The position numbers and the translations under genes were made by a program. Source: IMCC26077 sp964418325 (GTDB lineage Bacteria; Actinomycetota; Actinomycetes; Nanopelagicales; Nanopelagicaceae). From it: a DNA stretch of 37,226 bases. A model generated the notes under the pieces. The model was not told the DNA's origin. It did not search any database and saw only the letters and a program-made list of their open reading frames with translations. Shown here piece by piece: positions 1-9,387 of this stretch; within the stretch, counting starts at the first letter, position 1, and every line of letters begins with the position of its first letter. The stretch lies in contig CAYQLC010000015.1 in the NCBI GenBank assembly GCA_964418325.1, positions 1 through 37,226 on the forward strand. The letters run 5' to 3'.

Positions 1-1136
1 GTGTAGCCGCGCATCTCGAGTTCTTTGACTCTCTCAACGACTTTTCCTACAAGTTCACGATCAGCGCTGACATCGATACCCATCTCTTGGCTCTTCAGCT
101 CTACCGAAGCGCGACCAGCCATATCAGAGACGAGCATCCGGCGATCGTTACCAACATACTCTGGTTCGGTATGTTGATAGAGCGCAGGATCCACTTTGAT
201 TGCCGATGCATGGAGCCCTGCCTTATGTGCGAAAGCTGAAATGCCAACATACGGTTGGCGTGGACTCGGTGCGATGTTGGTCACCTCAGCAACTGCATGA
301 GATATGCGGAAGGCTTCCCTTAAATGCCCTTCAGGCAAAACAGCTTTCTTATATTTAAGTTCTAGGTTTGCAATGATTGAAACAAGATCAGCGTTGCCAG
401 TTCGCTCACCATATCCATTGAGCGTTCCCTGAACGTGAGTCGCACCAGCATCAATCGCCGCTAACGAGTTGGCGATCGCACATCCGGTGTCGTTATGGCA
501 ATGGATTCCCACGCGCGCGCCTGTGACTGCAAGGGCATCAGCAACAACATCAGCAATCTCAGTCGGAAGCATTCCGCCATTTGTGTCGCAGAGCGCTGCA
601 ACATCGGCGCCCGCCTCCATCGCTACCCGGACTACCTCAAGGGCGTATGCCTTATTTGCGCGATAACCGTCGAAGAAGTGCTCCGCATCGAGGAAGACTC
701 GACGACCCTCTTTGACCATCAGAGCAATCGTCTCGCGCACCATCGCAAGGTTCTCATCGAGTGAAGTCTTCAACGCGAGGTCAACGTGGCGATCGTGAGA
801 CTTCGCAACCACTGTGATGATGGGCGCTTGTGAATCAAGGAGCGCGCGCACCTGCTCATCATCGGCTGCCTTGACATTAGGTCGCCGAGTCGCACCGAAA
901 GCAACAAACTGCGCATTCTTAAATTTCATCTCTTTTGCCACGCGCGCAAAGAACTCAGTGTCGCGAGGGTTAGCTCCCGGCCAACCGCCCTCGATAAAGC
1001 CCACCCCAAGATCATCGAGATGCTTGGCGATGGTCATCTTGTCGTGGACGGAGAGGTTTAAACCCTCTTGCTGAGCGCCATCGCGCAGGGTGGTGTCGTA
1101 GATATGAAAGGCATCGCCTTGAGGCTGAGTAGCCAT
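1..1136 (-). CDS. cimA: Citramalate synthase (CimA / LeuA-like DRE-TIM metallolyase), partial
   Basis: The first 378 codons are present and the C-terminus lies beyond the left edge. The protein starts MATQPQGDAFHIYDTTLRDG; the YDTTLRDGAQQEG metal/substrate loop lies near residues 13-25. An HCHND metal-binding motif is followed by GYGERTGNADL, as in the isopropylmalate/citramalate synthase superfamily. The AQQEG form and the absence of a long LeuA N-terminal extension favour the citramalate synthase-type family (TIGR00977-like), which condenses acetyl-CoA with pyruvate to start threonine-independent isoleucine synthesis. The ATG overlaps the ilvE stop by one base (TAATG), so translation is probably coupled. 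It is the last visible gene of the branched-chain operon. A regulatory C-terminal domain would be off-window. A 2-isopropylmalate or homocitrate synthase is less likely but not excluded. Confidence 0.85.
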   Translation of the reverse strand, partial: MATQPQGDAFHIYDTTLRDGAQQEGLNLSVHDKMTIAKHLDDLGVGFIEGGWPGANPRDTEFFARVAKEMKFKNAQFVAFGATRRPNVKAADDEQVRALLDSQAPIITVVAKSHDRHVDLALKTSLDENLAMVRETIALMVKEGRRVFLDAEHFFDGYRANKAYALEVVRVAMEAGADVAALCDTNGGMLPTEIADVVADALAVTGARVGIHCHNDTGCAIANSLAAIDAGATHVQGTLNGYGERTGNADLVSIIANLELKYKKAVLPEGHLREAFRISHAVAEVTNIAPSPRQPYVGISAFAHKAGLHASAIKVDPALYQHTEPEYVGNDRRMLVSDMAGRASVELKSQEMGIDVSADRELVGKVVERVKELEMRGY

Positions 1137-2221
1137 TAGAGCACGCGCTTCATCCAACCGTGCTTATCAGCAACAGTTCCATGTTGAATTCCCAAAAGGT
1201 GTTCGCGCAATTTCATCGTAATCGCACCAGGCTTACCGTCACCAATGGTGAAGTTTCCTTGCGCACTCTTTGCTTCACCAATTCCTGAAATAACCGCAGC
1301 AGTTCCACAGGCAAAAACTTCGGTGATCTCGCCGCTAGCAACTCCCGCGCGCCACTGATCAACTGAAATCATTCCCTCTTCAACCTTGTAGCCGAGATCT
1401 TTTGCGACGGTAAGAAGTGAATAACGCGTAATGCCCGGAAGTAATGTGCCGGTCAGCGATGGAGTGAAGATCGTAGCTTTGTCACCCGAACCCTTAACGA
1501 AGAAGAGGTTCATGCCACCCATCTCTTCTACCCACTTGCGCTCGACAGCATCGAGCCAGACCACTTGATCACAACCCTCTTTAGCAGCTGCTTTTTGTGC
1601 AACGAGCGATGCTGCGTAATTGCCACCGCACTTTGCCTCGCCGGTGCCACCAGGAGCAGCGCGGACATATTCAGTGGAGATCCAGACCGAGACAGGTTTT
1701 GCCGCATTGAAATATGCAGCAGCAGGCGTGGCTATGAGTAAGTACATCGCGGCGTTACTTGGTCGTACGCCAAGTCCTACTTCAGAGGCAATCATGAACG
1801 GGCGAATGTAGAGCGACTCACCTGGATTATTCGGCACCCATCCCGCATCTTGTTTTACTAACGCCTCAACGGTTGCGACAAAATCTTCAACGGGAAGCTC
1901 AGGCAGCGCCATTCGCTTAGCGCTACGAGCAAAACGCGCACCGTTCTCTTCAGGACGAAAAAGTGAGACGCCACCGTCAGCTTGGCGATATGCCTTCAAG
2001 CCTTCGAAGATCTCTTGCCCGTAGTGAAAGACTGCCGTTGCAGGATCGAGCGTAATCGGCGCGTACGGAACTAATTGTGCATCGCTCCATCCAGTCGCTT
2101 CACTCCAATTCGCAATGACCATGTTGTCGGTGTAGTACTTGCCAAAGCCAGGTGCAGCCACTCGCTCTGCGCGCAAGGCATCAGGGACTGGTGTGGCACT
2201 TGGCTTTAGTTCGATCTTCAT
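1136..2221 (-). CDS. ilvE: Branched-chain amino acid aminotransferase
   Basis: This 361-residue fold-type IV PLP aminotransferase carries out the last transamination of valine, leucine and isoleucine synthesis, with glutamate as amino donor, in the cytoplasm. Visible family features are the FHYGQEIFEGLKAYR segment near residues 65-80, the AKCGGNYAAS block holding the Schiff-base lysine near residue 197, and EMGGMNLFFV near 234. The length is normal for the bacterial/eukaryotic-type BCAT (about 360). The start ATG follows an AAAAGGAA ribosome binding site about 5 nt upstream. It lies 16 bp after leuB and shares TAATG with cimA, so it belongs to the same operon. No missing key residues were seen. 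Confidence 0.95.
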   Translation of the reverse strand: MKIELKPSATPVPDALRAERVAAPGFGKYYTDNMVIANWSEATGWSDAQLVPYAPITLDPATAVFHYGQEIFEGLKAYRQADGGVSLFRPEENGARFARSAKRMALPELPVEDFVATVEALVKQDAGWVPNNPGESLYIRPFMIASEVGLGVRPSNAAMYLLIATPAAAYFNAAKPVSVWISTEYVRAAPGGTGEAKCGGNYAASLVAQKAAAKEGCDQVVWLDAVERKWVEEMGGMNLFFVKGSGDKATIFTPSLTGTLLPGITRYSLLTVAKDLGYKVEEGMISVDQWRAGVASGEITEVFACGTAAVISGIGEAKSAQGNFTIGDGKPGAITMKLREHLLGIQHGTVADKHGWMKRVL

Positions 2222-2237
2222 GGTCTTTCCTTTTGGA

Positions 2238-3272
2238 TTAGATAAGAGCTGCTATTGCAGAGCCGATATCGGTAGTGGAGCGTCCTGGCTTACGTGTTGC
2301 CAGATCCTGCGCAACAGCCGCGTTGACATCAGCTGCTGCTTTCGGATGACCGAGATGATCGAGCAGCATGGCAAGGGAGAGCACAGTCGCTGTTGGATCA
2401 GCGATGTTCTTTCCTGCGATATCAGGAGCTGAACCATGAACTGGCTCGAACATCGATGGGAAATTTGGATTTGGGCTGATATTGCCTGAGCAGGCAAGGC
2501 CGATTCCACCAGTAATTGCCGCCGAAATATCGGTAAGGATATCTCCAAAGAGATTGTCAGTGACGACAACATCAAATCGCGCTGGATCGGTAACAAAGAA
2601 CATCGCTGCAGCATCGACGTGGAAATAATCAGTTGGGATATTTGGATAATCCTTTTTGACCTCTTCGAAAGTTCGCTTCCAGAGCGCACCCGAGTGCAAC
2701 ATGATGTTGTCTTTATGAACCATTGTGACCTTCTTACGGCCACGGGCAATGCACAGTTCAAATGCGTAACGAATCACGCGCTCAACACCCGAACGGGTAT
2801 TGATGCTCTCTTCAGTAGCAACTTCGCGTGGCGTACCGACTGCGAGAGTTCCACCGGCTCCCGAGTATGGACCTTCGGTACCTTCACGAACTACGAGAAA
2901 ATCAATCGGATCTTTGGTTGCAAGTGGTGAAGTGACTCCTGGATATAACTTCGCCGGGCGAAGGTTGACGTACTGATCGAATGCAAAACGCATCTTGAGC
3001 AATAAACCGCGCTCGAGAACACCGCTTTGCACTGTTGGGTCGCCAACTGCGCCAAGGAAAATGGCATCGTGCTTTGCAATCTCCGCCATGGTGGAGTCAT
3101 GGAGTACCTCACCAGTTTTGTGATAGTGCGCTGCACCCAAATTAAAATCAGTCGTTTCGAATTTCAGGCCATGCTTCTTTGCGACGACATCTAGGACTTT
3201 TAGCCCCTCACGAATGACATCTGGACCAATTCCATCGCCACCGACAACTGCAATCTTCTGTACATTGGCCAT
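2238..3272 (-). CDS. leuB: 3-isopropylmalate dehydrogenase
   Basis: This 344-residue NAD-dependent beta-decarboxylating dehydrogenase oxidises 3-isopropylmalate to 2-ketoisocaproate in leucine synthesis. The nucleotide-proximal GGDGIGPDV is at residues 12-20, the substrate/metal helix TDNLFGDILTD is near 238-248, and the adenine-binding EPVHGSAPDIAGKNIADP is near 275-292. The sequence resembles the short actinobacterial LeuB type. Isocitrate or tartrate dehydrogenases share the fold, but the operon context favours LeuB. It starts 2 nt after the serA stop and is followed by ilvE. leuA, leuC and leuD are not in the window, so leucine synthesis must be completed from elsewhere. Confidence 0.93.
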   Translation of the reverse strand: MANVQKIAVVGGDGIGPDVIREGLKVLDVVAKKHGLKFETTDFNLGAAHYHKTGEVLHDSTMAEIAKHDAIFLGAVGDPTVQSGVLERGLLLKMRFAFDQYVNLRPAKLYPGVTSPLATKDPIDFLVVREGTEGPYSGAGGTLAVGTPREVATEESINTRSGVERVIRYAFELCIARGRKKVTMVHKDNIMLHSGALWKRTFEEVKKDYPNIPTDYFHVDAAAMFFVTDPARFDVVVTDNLFGDILTDISAAITGGIGLACSGNISPNPNFPSMFEPVHGSAPDIAGKNIADPTATVLSLAMLLDHLGHPKAAADVNAAVAQDLATRKPGRSTTDIGSAIAALI

Positions 3273-3274
3273 AG

Positions 3275-4861
3275 TTACACCAACGTCACAAATCGAGCAG
3301 TTGCGGAAGTTTCCTTCGCAACCTTGGCAAGAACATCGGCTGGAATAGCCGAATCGACAGTAAGGACCATGAGTGCTTCTCCTCCACGTTGGTTACGGGC
3401 AACTTGCATACCTGCGATATTGATTCCTAAAGCTCCTAACGCATTACCTACAGCCCCAACAACACCAGGTCGATCGGTATAGCGAAGGAAAAGTAAGTGA
3501 TCAGATAGTGCGACATCGACATCAAGTCCATCGAGTTCGACAATTTTCTCCACTCGCTTGATTCCCATCAGAGTTCCCGCAACTGAGACTCGCTCGCCAC
3601 TTGCTAGCGCCCCAGAGAGAAAAACCATATTGCGATGATCTGGGCTATCGCCGGTGGTTGTTACTGAGGCGACCAAGCCACGCTCTTGCGAGAGCGATGG
3701 CGCGTTGACGTAAGTAACGTCATTGACGCCAGATGCGCTCAAAATGCCACGAAGCGCGCTCGTTGCAAGGACTGAGCAATCTTCGTTTGCAATTTCACCA
3801 CGAACTTCTACATCAACTGAGACTGGCGACTCCCCCGCGATTGCAAAGAGCACTTGCGCCAATTTCTCAACAAGCGGTAACGCTGGTCGAACATCTTCAG
3901 CAATTGCCCCACCTTTGACGTTGACTGCATCGGGAACCAACTCACCAGCTAGCGCCTTGCGAACCGAGACGGCAACGGCGATTCCCGCCCGTTCTTGCGC
4001 CTCATCCGTTGAAGCACCTAGGTGCGGAGTGGCCACCACATTATCTAGAGAAAAGAGTGGTGAATCAGTGCATGGTTCAGTGGCAAAGACATCAAGTCCT
4101 GCTCCTGCTACTCGACCTGAAGTGAGAGCTTCATAGAGCGCCTCTTCATCAAGAACGCCACCACGAGCGGCGTTGATGATTCGAACCGTTGGCTTAACTT
4201 TCTTCAACGCTTCGGTACCAATGAGATTTGCCGTCTCTTTGGTCTTAGGAAGATGGATCGTGATGAAATCACTCTCTGCCAACAAGGTATCGAGATCTAC
4301 GAGACGGACATCAAGTTGCGCAGCACGCGCAGGTTGTAAGTAAGGATCATATGCGATGACCTTCATACCAAATGCCTGCATTCGATGAGCGACGAGCTGC
4401 CCAATCCGACCGAAGCCGACGATGCCTAATGTCTTTTCAAAAAGTTCCGCGCCGGTGTACTTAGATCGCGCCCACTTTCCGATTCGAAGCGCAGCATGAG
4501 CCGGTGAAATAAAGCGAGCGCTGGCAAGAATGAGGGCAATAGCCAACTCTGCAGCGCTGACGATATTCGATGTTGGAGCGTTGACGACCATGACGCCAGC
4601 GGCAGTAGCAGCAGGAACATCAACATTGTCGAGTCCGACCCCAGCGCGAGCGATTACCTTCAAGCCCTTCGCTGCAGCAATTGCTTCGCTATCCATCTTG
4701 GTCGCTGAGCGAATCAAAACTGCAGAGACTCCTTTTGCCAGTTCGGCAAGGAGCTCGCCGCGATCAGCACCGTTGCAATTGCGCACCTCAAAGTCAGGTC
4801 CAAGCGCTTCAAGGGTCGCCGGACTTAACTCTTCAGCGATGAGGACTACTGGTTTGCTCAT
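3275..4861 (-). CDS. serA: D-3-phosphoglycerate dehydrogenase (long, ACT-domain type)
   Basis: The 528-residue protein catalyses the first step of serine synthesis, oxidation of 3-phosphoglycerate with NAD. Order of parts: substrate-binding domain, Rossmann segment GIVGFGRIGQLVAHRMQ near 145, catalytic arginine in NAARGGVLDEEAL near 230, catalytic histidine in TPHLGASTDEAQ near 280, an intervening (ASB-like) domain about 315-450, and a C-terminal ACT domain starting near RYTDRPGVVGAVG at about 455. This is the long actinobacterial form, for which serine feedback through the ACT domain is known in relatives. The ATG overlaps the ilvC stop (TAATG) and leuB follows after 2 nt, so serine synthesis is wired into the branched-chain operon. 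Confidence 0.96.
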   Translation of the reverse strand: MSKPVVLIAEELSPATLEALGPDFEVRNCNGADRGELLAELAKGVSAVLIRSATKMDSEAIAAAKGLKVIARAGVGLDNVDVPAATAAGVMVVNAPTSNIVSAAELAIALILASARFISPAHAALRIGKWARSKYTGAELFEKTLGIVGFGRIGQLVAHRMQAFGMKVIAYDPYLQPARAAQLDVRLVDLDTLLAESDFITIHLPKTKETANLIGTEALKKVKPTVRIINAARGGVLDEEALYEALTSGRVAGAGLDVFATEPCTDSPLFSLDNVVATPHLGASTDEAQERAGIAVAVSVRKALAGELVPDAVNVKGGAIAEDVRPALPLVEKLAQVLFAIAGESPVSVDVEVRGEIANEDCSVLATSALRGILSASGVNDVTYVNAPSLSQERGLVASVTTTGDSPDHRNMVFLSGALASGERVSVAGTLMGIKRVEKIVELDGLDVDVALSDHLLFLRYTDRPGVVGAVGNALGALGINIAGMQVARNQRGGEALMVLTVDSAIPADVLAKVAKETSATARFVTLV

Positions 4862-5886
4862 TAGCGCGCAGCAGTTCCCTCGGTGTAGTCATCCTTGGTC
4901 TTAACCCAGGACATCATCGCACGAAGATCGCGACCTACTTGCTCGATGGGATGTTGTTCACCCTTTGCGCGTAGCGCTTTAAACTCTGGCGCACCGGCAT
5001 CTTGGTCTGCGATGAATCGAGCAGCGAATGAGCCGTTCTGTACATCTTTGAGGACTGCACGCATATTGTCCTTGACGCGCTCATCAAGCACGCGTGGACC
5101 GGAGATGTAGTCACCATATTCAGCGGTGTCAGAGACTGACCAACGCTGCTTGGCGATGCCACCTTCGTACATCAAGTCAACAATCAACTTCAATTCATGG
5201 AGGCACTCGAAGTATGCAACTTCCGGTTGGTAACCAGCCTCAAGAAGAACTTCGTAGCCCATCTGGACAAGTCGCGATGCGCCTCCGCAGAGAACGGCTT
5301 GCTCACCAAAGAGATCGGTCTCGCACTCCTCGGTAAAGGTTGTGAGAATTCCACCAGCGCGAAGTCCGCCAATTGCTTTCGCATAGGAGAGAGTCAAAGG
5401 CCATGCATTGCCAGTTGCATCTTGCTCGACGGCGACGATGACTGGAACGCCACGACCTGCAACATATTCACGTCGAACCAAGTGTCCTGGTCCCTTTGGC
5501 GCGACCATACATACATCAACATTTGCCGGTGGCTTAATGTAGCCAAAGCGGATATTGAAACCATGACCGAAGAAGAGCGCTGCACCGGGCTTCAAGTTAG
5601 GTTCGATCGATTCCTTATAGATGCCGCGCTGGAAGTGATCTGGAGCAAGGAGCATGACCACATCTGCTTCCTTGACGGCGTCAGCGACGCTGAGGACTCG
5701 AAGACCTTCCGACTCAGCTTTCGCCTGTGACTTAGAACCTGGCTTGAGGCCAACGCGAACATCGACTCCGCTATCACGAAGGCTCAACGCATGTGCGTGA
5801 CCTTGTGAGCCGTACCCAATGACGGCAACCTTCTTGTTTTGGATGATGGAGAGATCGGCATCTTCATCGTGATAGAGAGTGGCCAC
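4861..5886 (-). CDS. ilvC: Ketol-acid reductoisomerase, class I (GTG start)
   Basis: This NADPH-dependent, Mg-requiring enzyme isomerises and reduces acetolactate or acetohydroxybutyrate, the second common step to valine and isoleucine. Family marks are the nucleotide-binding VIGYGSQGHAHALSLRDSG near the N-terminus, the metal ligands in TDLFGEQAVLCGG, and the knotted-domain segment ECLHELKLIVDLMYEGG. An ATG exists at 5907, but an AAAGGAG ribosome binding site (5895-5901) lies inside that extension, 8 nt before a GTG at 5886. Starting at the GTG gives an N-terminus ATLYHDEDADLSII that matches other KARIs and a usual class I length of 341 residues, so I chose it. It lies 46 bp after ilvN and overlaps serA by one base. 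Confidence 0.95.
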   Translation of the reverse strand: MATLYHDEDADLSIIQNKKVAVIGYGSQGHAHALSLRDSGVDVRVGLKPGSKSQAKAESEGLRVLSVADAVKEADVVMLLAPDHFQRGIYKESIEPNLKPGAALFFGHGFNIRFGYIKPPANVDVCMVAPKGPGHLVRREYVAGRGVPVIVAVEQDATGNAWPLTLSYAKAIGGLRAGGILTTFTEECETDLFGEQAVLCGGASRLVQMGYEVLLEAGYQPEVAYFECLHELKLIVDLMYEGGIAKQRWSVSDTAEYGDYISGPRVLDERVKDNMRAVLKDVQNGSFAARFIADQDAGAPEFKALRAKGEQHPIEQVGRDLRAMMSWVKTKDDYTEGTAAR

Positions 5887-5932
5887 GGGTTTTGCTCCTT
5901 TGTTCATCGGTGAAACGGCTTGGTCAGGAAAA

Positions 5933-6424
5933 TTAAGAAGTAATCGTACGCCCCATCGCGACTACTCCGGACTGGGTCAATTCCATAATCCCGAACGGGG
6001 TGAGCTCGCTAATGAGCGCCTCGATCTCGGCTGGTTTAGCGGTCTGCTGGATGGTGAGCGAGGTGGCTGTGCTCTCAACCACGTGCGCCCCATGTTTTTC
6101 CAGAACAGCCTCGATCTTTTTCTGGTCACTGGCGCCGTTGGCTAAAGCCACACGGACGAGAATCAGTTCCACCTGGTGAGATGTGCTCGCAGGTAGCTCG
6201 ATGATGTCGATGACATTGACCAACTTATCTAGTTGTTGAATGACCTGGTCGAGCGCATGCCCTTCGACATTGACCGAGATAGTGATTCGAGAGATCTCAG
6301 GATTTTGCGTTGGCCCAACCGAGAGCGCTTCGATGTTGTAACCACGGCGCGAGAAGAGTGATGAAACGCGTGCAAGTACGCCGGCTTGGTTCTCCACCAA
6401 CACTGAAAGGGTATGAGTTTTCAT
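5933..6424 (-). CDS. ilvN: Acetolactate synthase small (regulatory) subunit
   Basis: The 163-residue protein has an N-terminal ACT domain beginning HTLSVLVENQAGVLARVSSL with the valine-site loop FSRRGYNIEALSVG, then the C-terminal ALS_ss domain (about residues 85-160). It binds the IlvB catalytic subunit and gives valine feedback inhibition. An AGGAG ribosome binding site sits about 5 nt before the ATG, and that ATG overlaps the ilvB stop (TAATG), giving the coupled translation expected for two subunits of one enzyme. The length is the usual one for IlvN/IlvH of this type. Confidence 0.96.
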   Translation of the reverse strand: MKTHTLSVLVENQAGVLARVSSLFSRRGYNIEALSVGPTQNPEISRITISVNVEGHALDQVIQQLDKLVNVIDIIELPASTSHQVELILVRVALANGASDQKKIEAVLEKHGAHVVESTATSLTIQQTAKPAEIEALISELTPFGIMELTQSGVVAMGRTITS

Positions 6425-7602
6425 TAGAGCTCCTGTGAATCCCAGTCAGGCGCTAATTCACGCGCAATCATGATGTCGTCATTTGATGTTCCTGCCGCAA
6501 CCATTGGCCAAACCATCGCATCGCGAAAGACATTGAAGTCAACTACTACTGGTTGGTCGTTAATTGCCATCGCAGCTTCGATTGTCTTGTCGACATCTTC
6601 TGGTCGCTCGCAGCGAAGTCCGATGCACCCCATCGCATCGGCAAGTTTTGCAAAATCTGGAACGCGCTTGGAGTGCAAGTCAGTATTTGAATACCGTTGG
6701 TTGTAGAAGAGAGTCTGCCATTGGCGAACCATTCCCAAGCTCTCATTGTTAATCAGCGCAACTTTGATGGGGATGTTGTTGATGGCACAAGTGACGAGCT
6801 CTTGATTTGTCATCTGGAAACATCCATCTCCATCAATTGCCCACACTGTTGTGTCGGGCGCGCCAACTTTTGCACCCATCGCTGCAGGAACTGCATATCC
6901 CATCGTGCCAAGACCACCAGAGTTGAGCCACGTTCGTGGCTTCTCATAGCTGATGAATTGCGACGCCCACATCTGATGTTGACCTACGCCTGCGGTGTAA
7001 ATCGTGTCGGGATCGGAAATTTTGCCAAGTCGCTCGATCACATATTGCGGTGAGAGCGAACCATCTGAGGGCACGTCGTATCCAACCGGATAGGTGGTGC
7101 GCCATCCCTCGACTTGCTTCCACCATGGCGTGAGGTCGGGCTGGCTTTTTGCGAATTCTGCCTTTACTGCAGGAAGTAATTGCGCCATCGTCAATCGAAC
7201 ATCACCGATTACCGGAACATCTGCATGGCGATTCTTGCCAATTTCAGCTGGATCGATATCGGCATGAATGACTTTTGCACCAGGGGCGAATGTTGAAAGC
7301 TTTCCAGTTACTCGATCATCAAAACGCGCACCAAGCGTGATGAGCAGATCGGCTTTTTGCAACGAGGTAACAGCAGCCACGCTGCCATGCATTCCAGGCA
7401 TTCCAACGTGTAGTTGATGGCTATCCGGGAAGGCACCCCGCGCCATCAGAGTTGTCACAACTGGTGCACCAACTAATTCGGCGAGCGCACGAAGTTCTTT
7501 GTGCGCATTTGCCTTAATAACTCCGCCGCCAACATAGAGAACTGGTCGCACTGATTGTGCGATGAGCGCAGCTGCATCTCGAATTGATTGTGGAACTGGC
7601 TG
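6424..7602 (-). CDS. ilvB: Acetolactate synthase large subunit, N-terminus lost in assembly gap
   Basis: Only the C-terminal 392 residues are visible; the gene runs into the 100-N gap at its 5' side. It is the thiamine-diphosphate, FAD-binding catalytic subunit that makes acetolactate and acetohydroxybutyrate. The visible part begins in the linker before the central FAD domain (VRPVLYVGGGVIKANA, LITLGARFDDRVTGK) and contains the C-terminal ThDP domain with the GDG...NN motif (IDGDGCFQMTNQEL through ALINNESLGMVRQWQ). Acetolactate synthase large subunits are about 600 residues, so about 200 residues including the PYR domain and its catalytic glutamate must lie in the gap. The gap is therefore really several hundred bases longer than drawn. 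Apparent fusion to ilvD is an artefact. Confidence 0.93.
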   Translation of the reverse strand, partial: QPVPQSIRDAAALIAQSVRPVLYVGGGVIKANAHKELRALAELVGAPVVTTLMARGAFPDSHQLHVGMPGMHGSVAAVTSLQKADLLITLGARFDDRVTGKLSTFAPGAKVIHADIDPAEIGKNRHADVPVIGDVRLTMAQLLPAVKAEFAKSQPDLTPWWKQVEGWRTTYPVGYDVPSDGSLSPQYVIERLGKISDPDTIYTAGVGQHQMWASQFISYEKPRTWLNSGGLGTMGYAVPAAMGAKVGAPDTTVWAIDGDGCFQMTNQELVTCAINNIPIKVALINNESLGMVRQWQTLFYNQRYSNTDLHSKRVPDFAKLADAMGCIGLRCERPEDVDKTIEAAMAINDQPVVVDFNVFRDAMVWPMVAAGTSNDDIMIARELAPDWDSQEL

Positions 7603-7702
7603 NNNNNNNNNNNNNNNNNNNNNNNNNNNNNNNNNNNNNNNNNNNNNNNNNNNNNNNNNNNNNNNNNNNNNNNNNNNNNNNNNNNNNNNNNNNNNNNNNN
7701 NN
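7603..7702. other. 100-N scaffold gap between ilvD and ilvB
   Basis: There are exactly 100 N. The flanks encode the last few residues of IlvD on the right and roughly residue 200 of IlvB on the left. The missing sequence should hold the IlvD stop, a short spacer, the IlvB start and about 600 bp of coding sequence. The number 100 is a placeholder, not a measurement. Confidence 0.97.
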
Positions 7703-9381
7703 GAGGCCGATCCGACCAGTTTGCTGTACTTGGCCAAGACGCCCCGCGTATATCGGTGTGAGAGCGGCTGCCACCCTTTCTTCCGTTCGGCAAGCTCGCC
7801 CTCTGAGACGAGTAGATCCAATTGACGAGTTTTGGTGTTGATTCGAATGATGTCGCCATCTCGCACGAATGCAATCGGGCCACCATCGACCGCTTCAGGC
7901 GCGATGTGGCCAACACATAATCCAGTTGAGCCACCGGAGAAGCGACCATCGGTGAGCAGCATCGTGCTCTTGCCAAGGCCTGCACCCTTGATGGCGCCAG
8001 TGATCATCAACATCTCACGCATACCTGGTCCACCCTTTGGCCCTTCGTAGCGAATGACGAGAACATCGCCGGCTTGAATCGACCCATTCTCTAGCGCATC
8101 CATCGCTTCGCGTTCGCGCTCAAAGACCTTGGCTGGTCCTTCAAAAGTGTCGATTCCGATTCCAGCAGTCTTTGTCACCGCTCCATCAGGAGCAAGTGAG
8201 CCGCGCAAAATCGTGATGCCTCCGGTGGTATCCATCGGATTCTTTGTTGCACGAAGAATCTCTCCATCGGGATCTGGCGGCGCAATGTTTGCCAAGTTCT
8301 CGGCCATTGTCTTACCAGTGACGGTCAACGTATCGCCGTGAAGCAACTTCGCATCAAGGAGCGAGCGAAGCACTACGGGAACGCCACCAACCTTGTCAAC
8401 ATCGCTCATGACATAACGACCGAATGGTTTCAAGTCTCCAAGCAGCGGCACCTTTGAACCAATGCGATGGAAATCTTCTAGCTCAAGATTGACATCCGCC
8501 TCGTGTGCAAGCGCCATCAAGTGGAGCACAGCGTTAGTTGAACCGCCGAGCGCCATCAAAATTGTGATGGCATTTTCGAAGGCTTGCTTGGTCAAGATGT
8601 CGCGAGCAGTAATTCCCTGTCGAATCAATTCGACCACAGCAACGCCAGATTTCTTCGCATAATCATCACGACGACGATCAACCGCTGGCGGCGCAGCTGA
8701 ACCAGGTAGTGATAATCCAATTGCTTCGCCAATGGATGCCATGGTGTTTGCCGTGTACATACCGCCACATGCACCTTCACCAGGACAGATCGCGCGTTCG
8801 ATGCGGTCAACCTGTTCCTTGGAAATCAATCCGCGCGCACATGCACCTACTGCTTCGAATGCATCGATAATCGTGACATCTTTTCCATCGACATTTCCCG
8901 GCAAAGTCGAACCTGCGTAAACAAATACTGACGCTACATCCAAGCGAGCAGCAGCCATCATCATTCCGGGAAGTGACTTGTCGCAACCGGCAAACATCAC
9001 CATGCCATCAAGACGCTCAGCTTGCATAACAGTCTCGACCGAATCGGCGATGACTTCGCGTGAGACAAGTGAAAAGTGCATACCTTCGTGTCCCATGGAA
9101 ATTCCATCGGAGACGGAAATAGTTCCGAATTGCAGCGGGAAGCCTCCGGCTTGATGAACGCCTTCTTTTGACGCTTTCGCGAGACGATCAAGAGAAAGAT
9201 TGCACGGCGTGATTTCATTCCATGAGGAAGCGATGCCAATCTGAGGTTTCACCCAATCTTCATCACCCATTCCCACTGCGCGGAGCATGCCGCGCGCTGG
9301 TGCGCGCTCAAGGCCATCGGTCACGGTGCCAGAGCGAGGTTTCATCGGATTTAGCGGGCTATCACCTGTGTTCTTGGTCAT
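7703..9381 (-). CDS. ilvD: Dihydroxy-acid dehydratase, last residues in gap
   Basis: IlvD dehydrates the dihydroxy acids of valine and isoleucine synthesis using an Fe-S cluster and Mg. The three expected cluster cysteines are visible in TPCNLSLDRLA, FAGCDKSLPGMM and GEGACGGMYTANTM, and LMLTDGRFSGGSTG is the conserved substrate/metal region. There are 559 residues before the gap. The last ones (YSKLVGSA) match the usual C-terminus, so only a handful are missing. I chose ATG 9381 over TTG 9387 because a TACTAT -10-like hexamer ends 6 nt before it and no Shine-Dalgarno is present, which fits leaderless translation. It is the first gene of the branched-chain operon and is divergent from an MFS exporter. 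Confidence 0.95.
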
Positions 9382-9387
9382 AAGCAA

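Noticed and set aside
3723..4136. Antisense open frame inside serA
   Set aside because: Serine/threonine/alanine-rich low-complexity product expected from the reverse of a conserved gene.
5887..5907. ATG at 5907 as the ilvC start
   Set aside because: A good AAAGGAG lies inside this extension 8 nt before GTG 5886, which gives the family's usual N-terminus.
6424..9387. A natural bifunctional IlvD-IlvB protein
   Set aside because: The frame is open only because 100 N cannot contain a stop; the IlvB N-terminal domain is absent and the lengths fit two separate genes.
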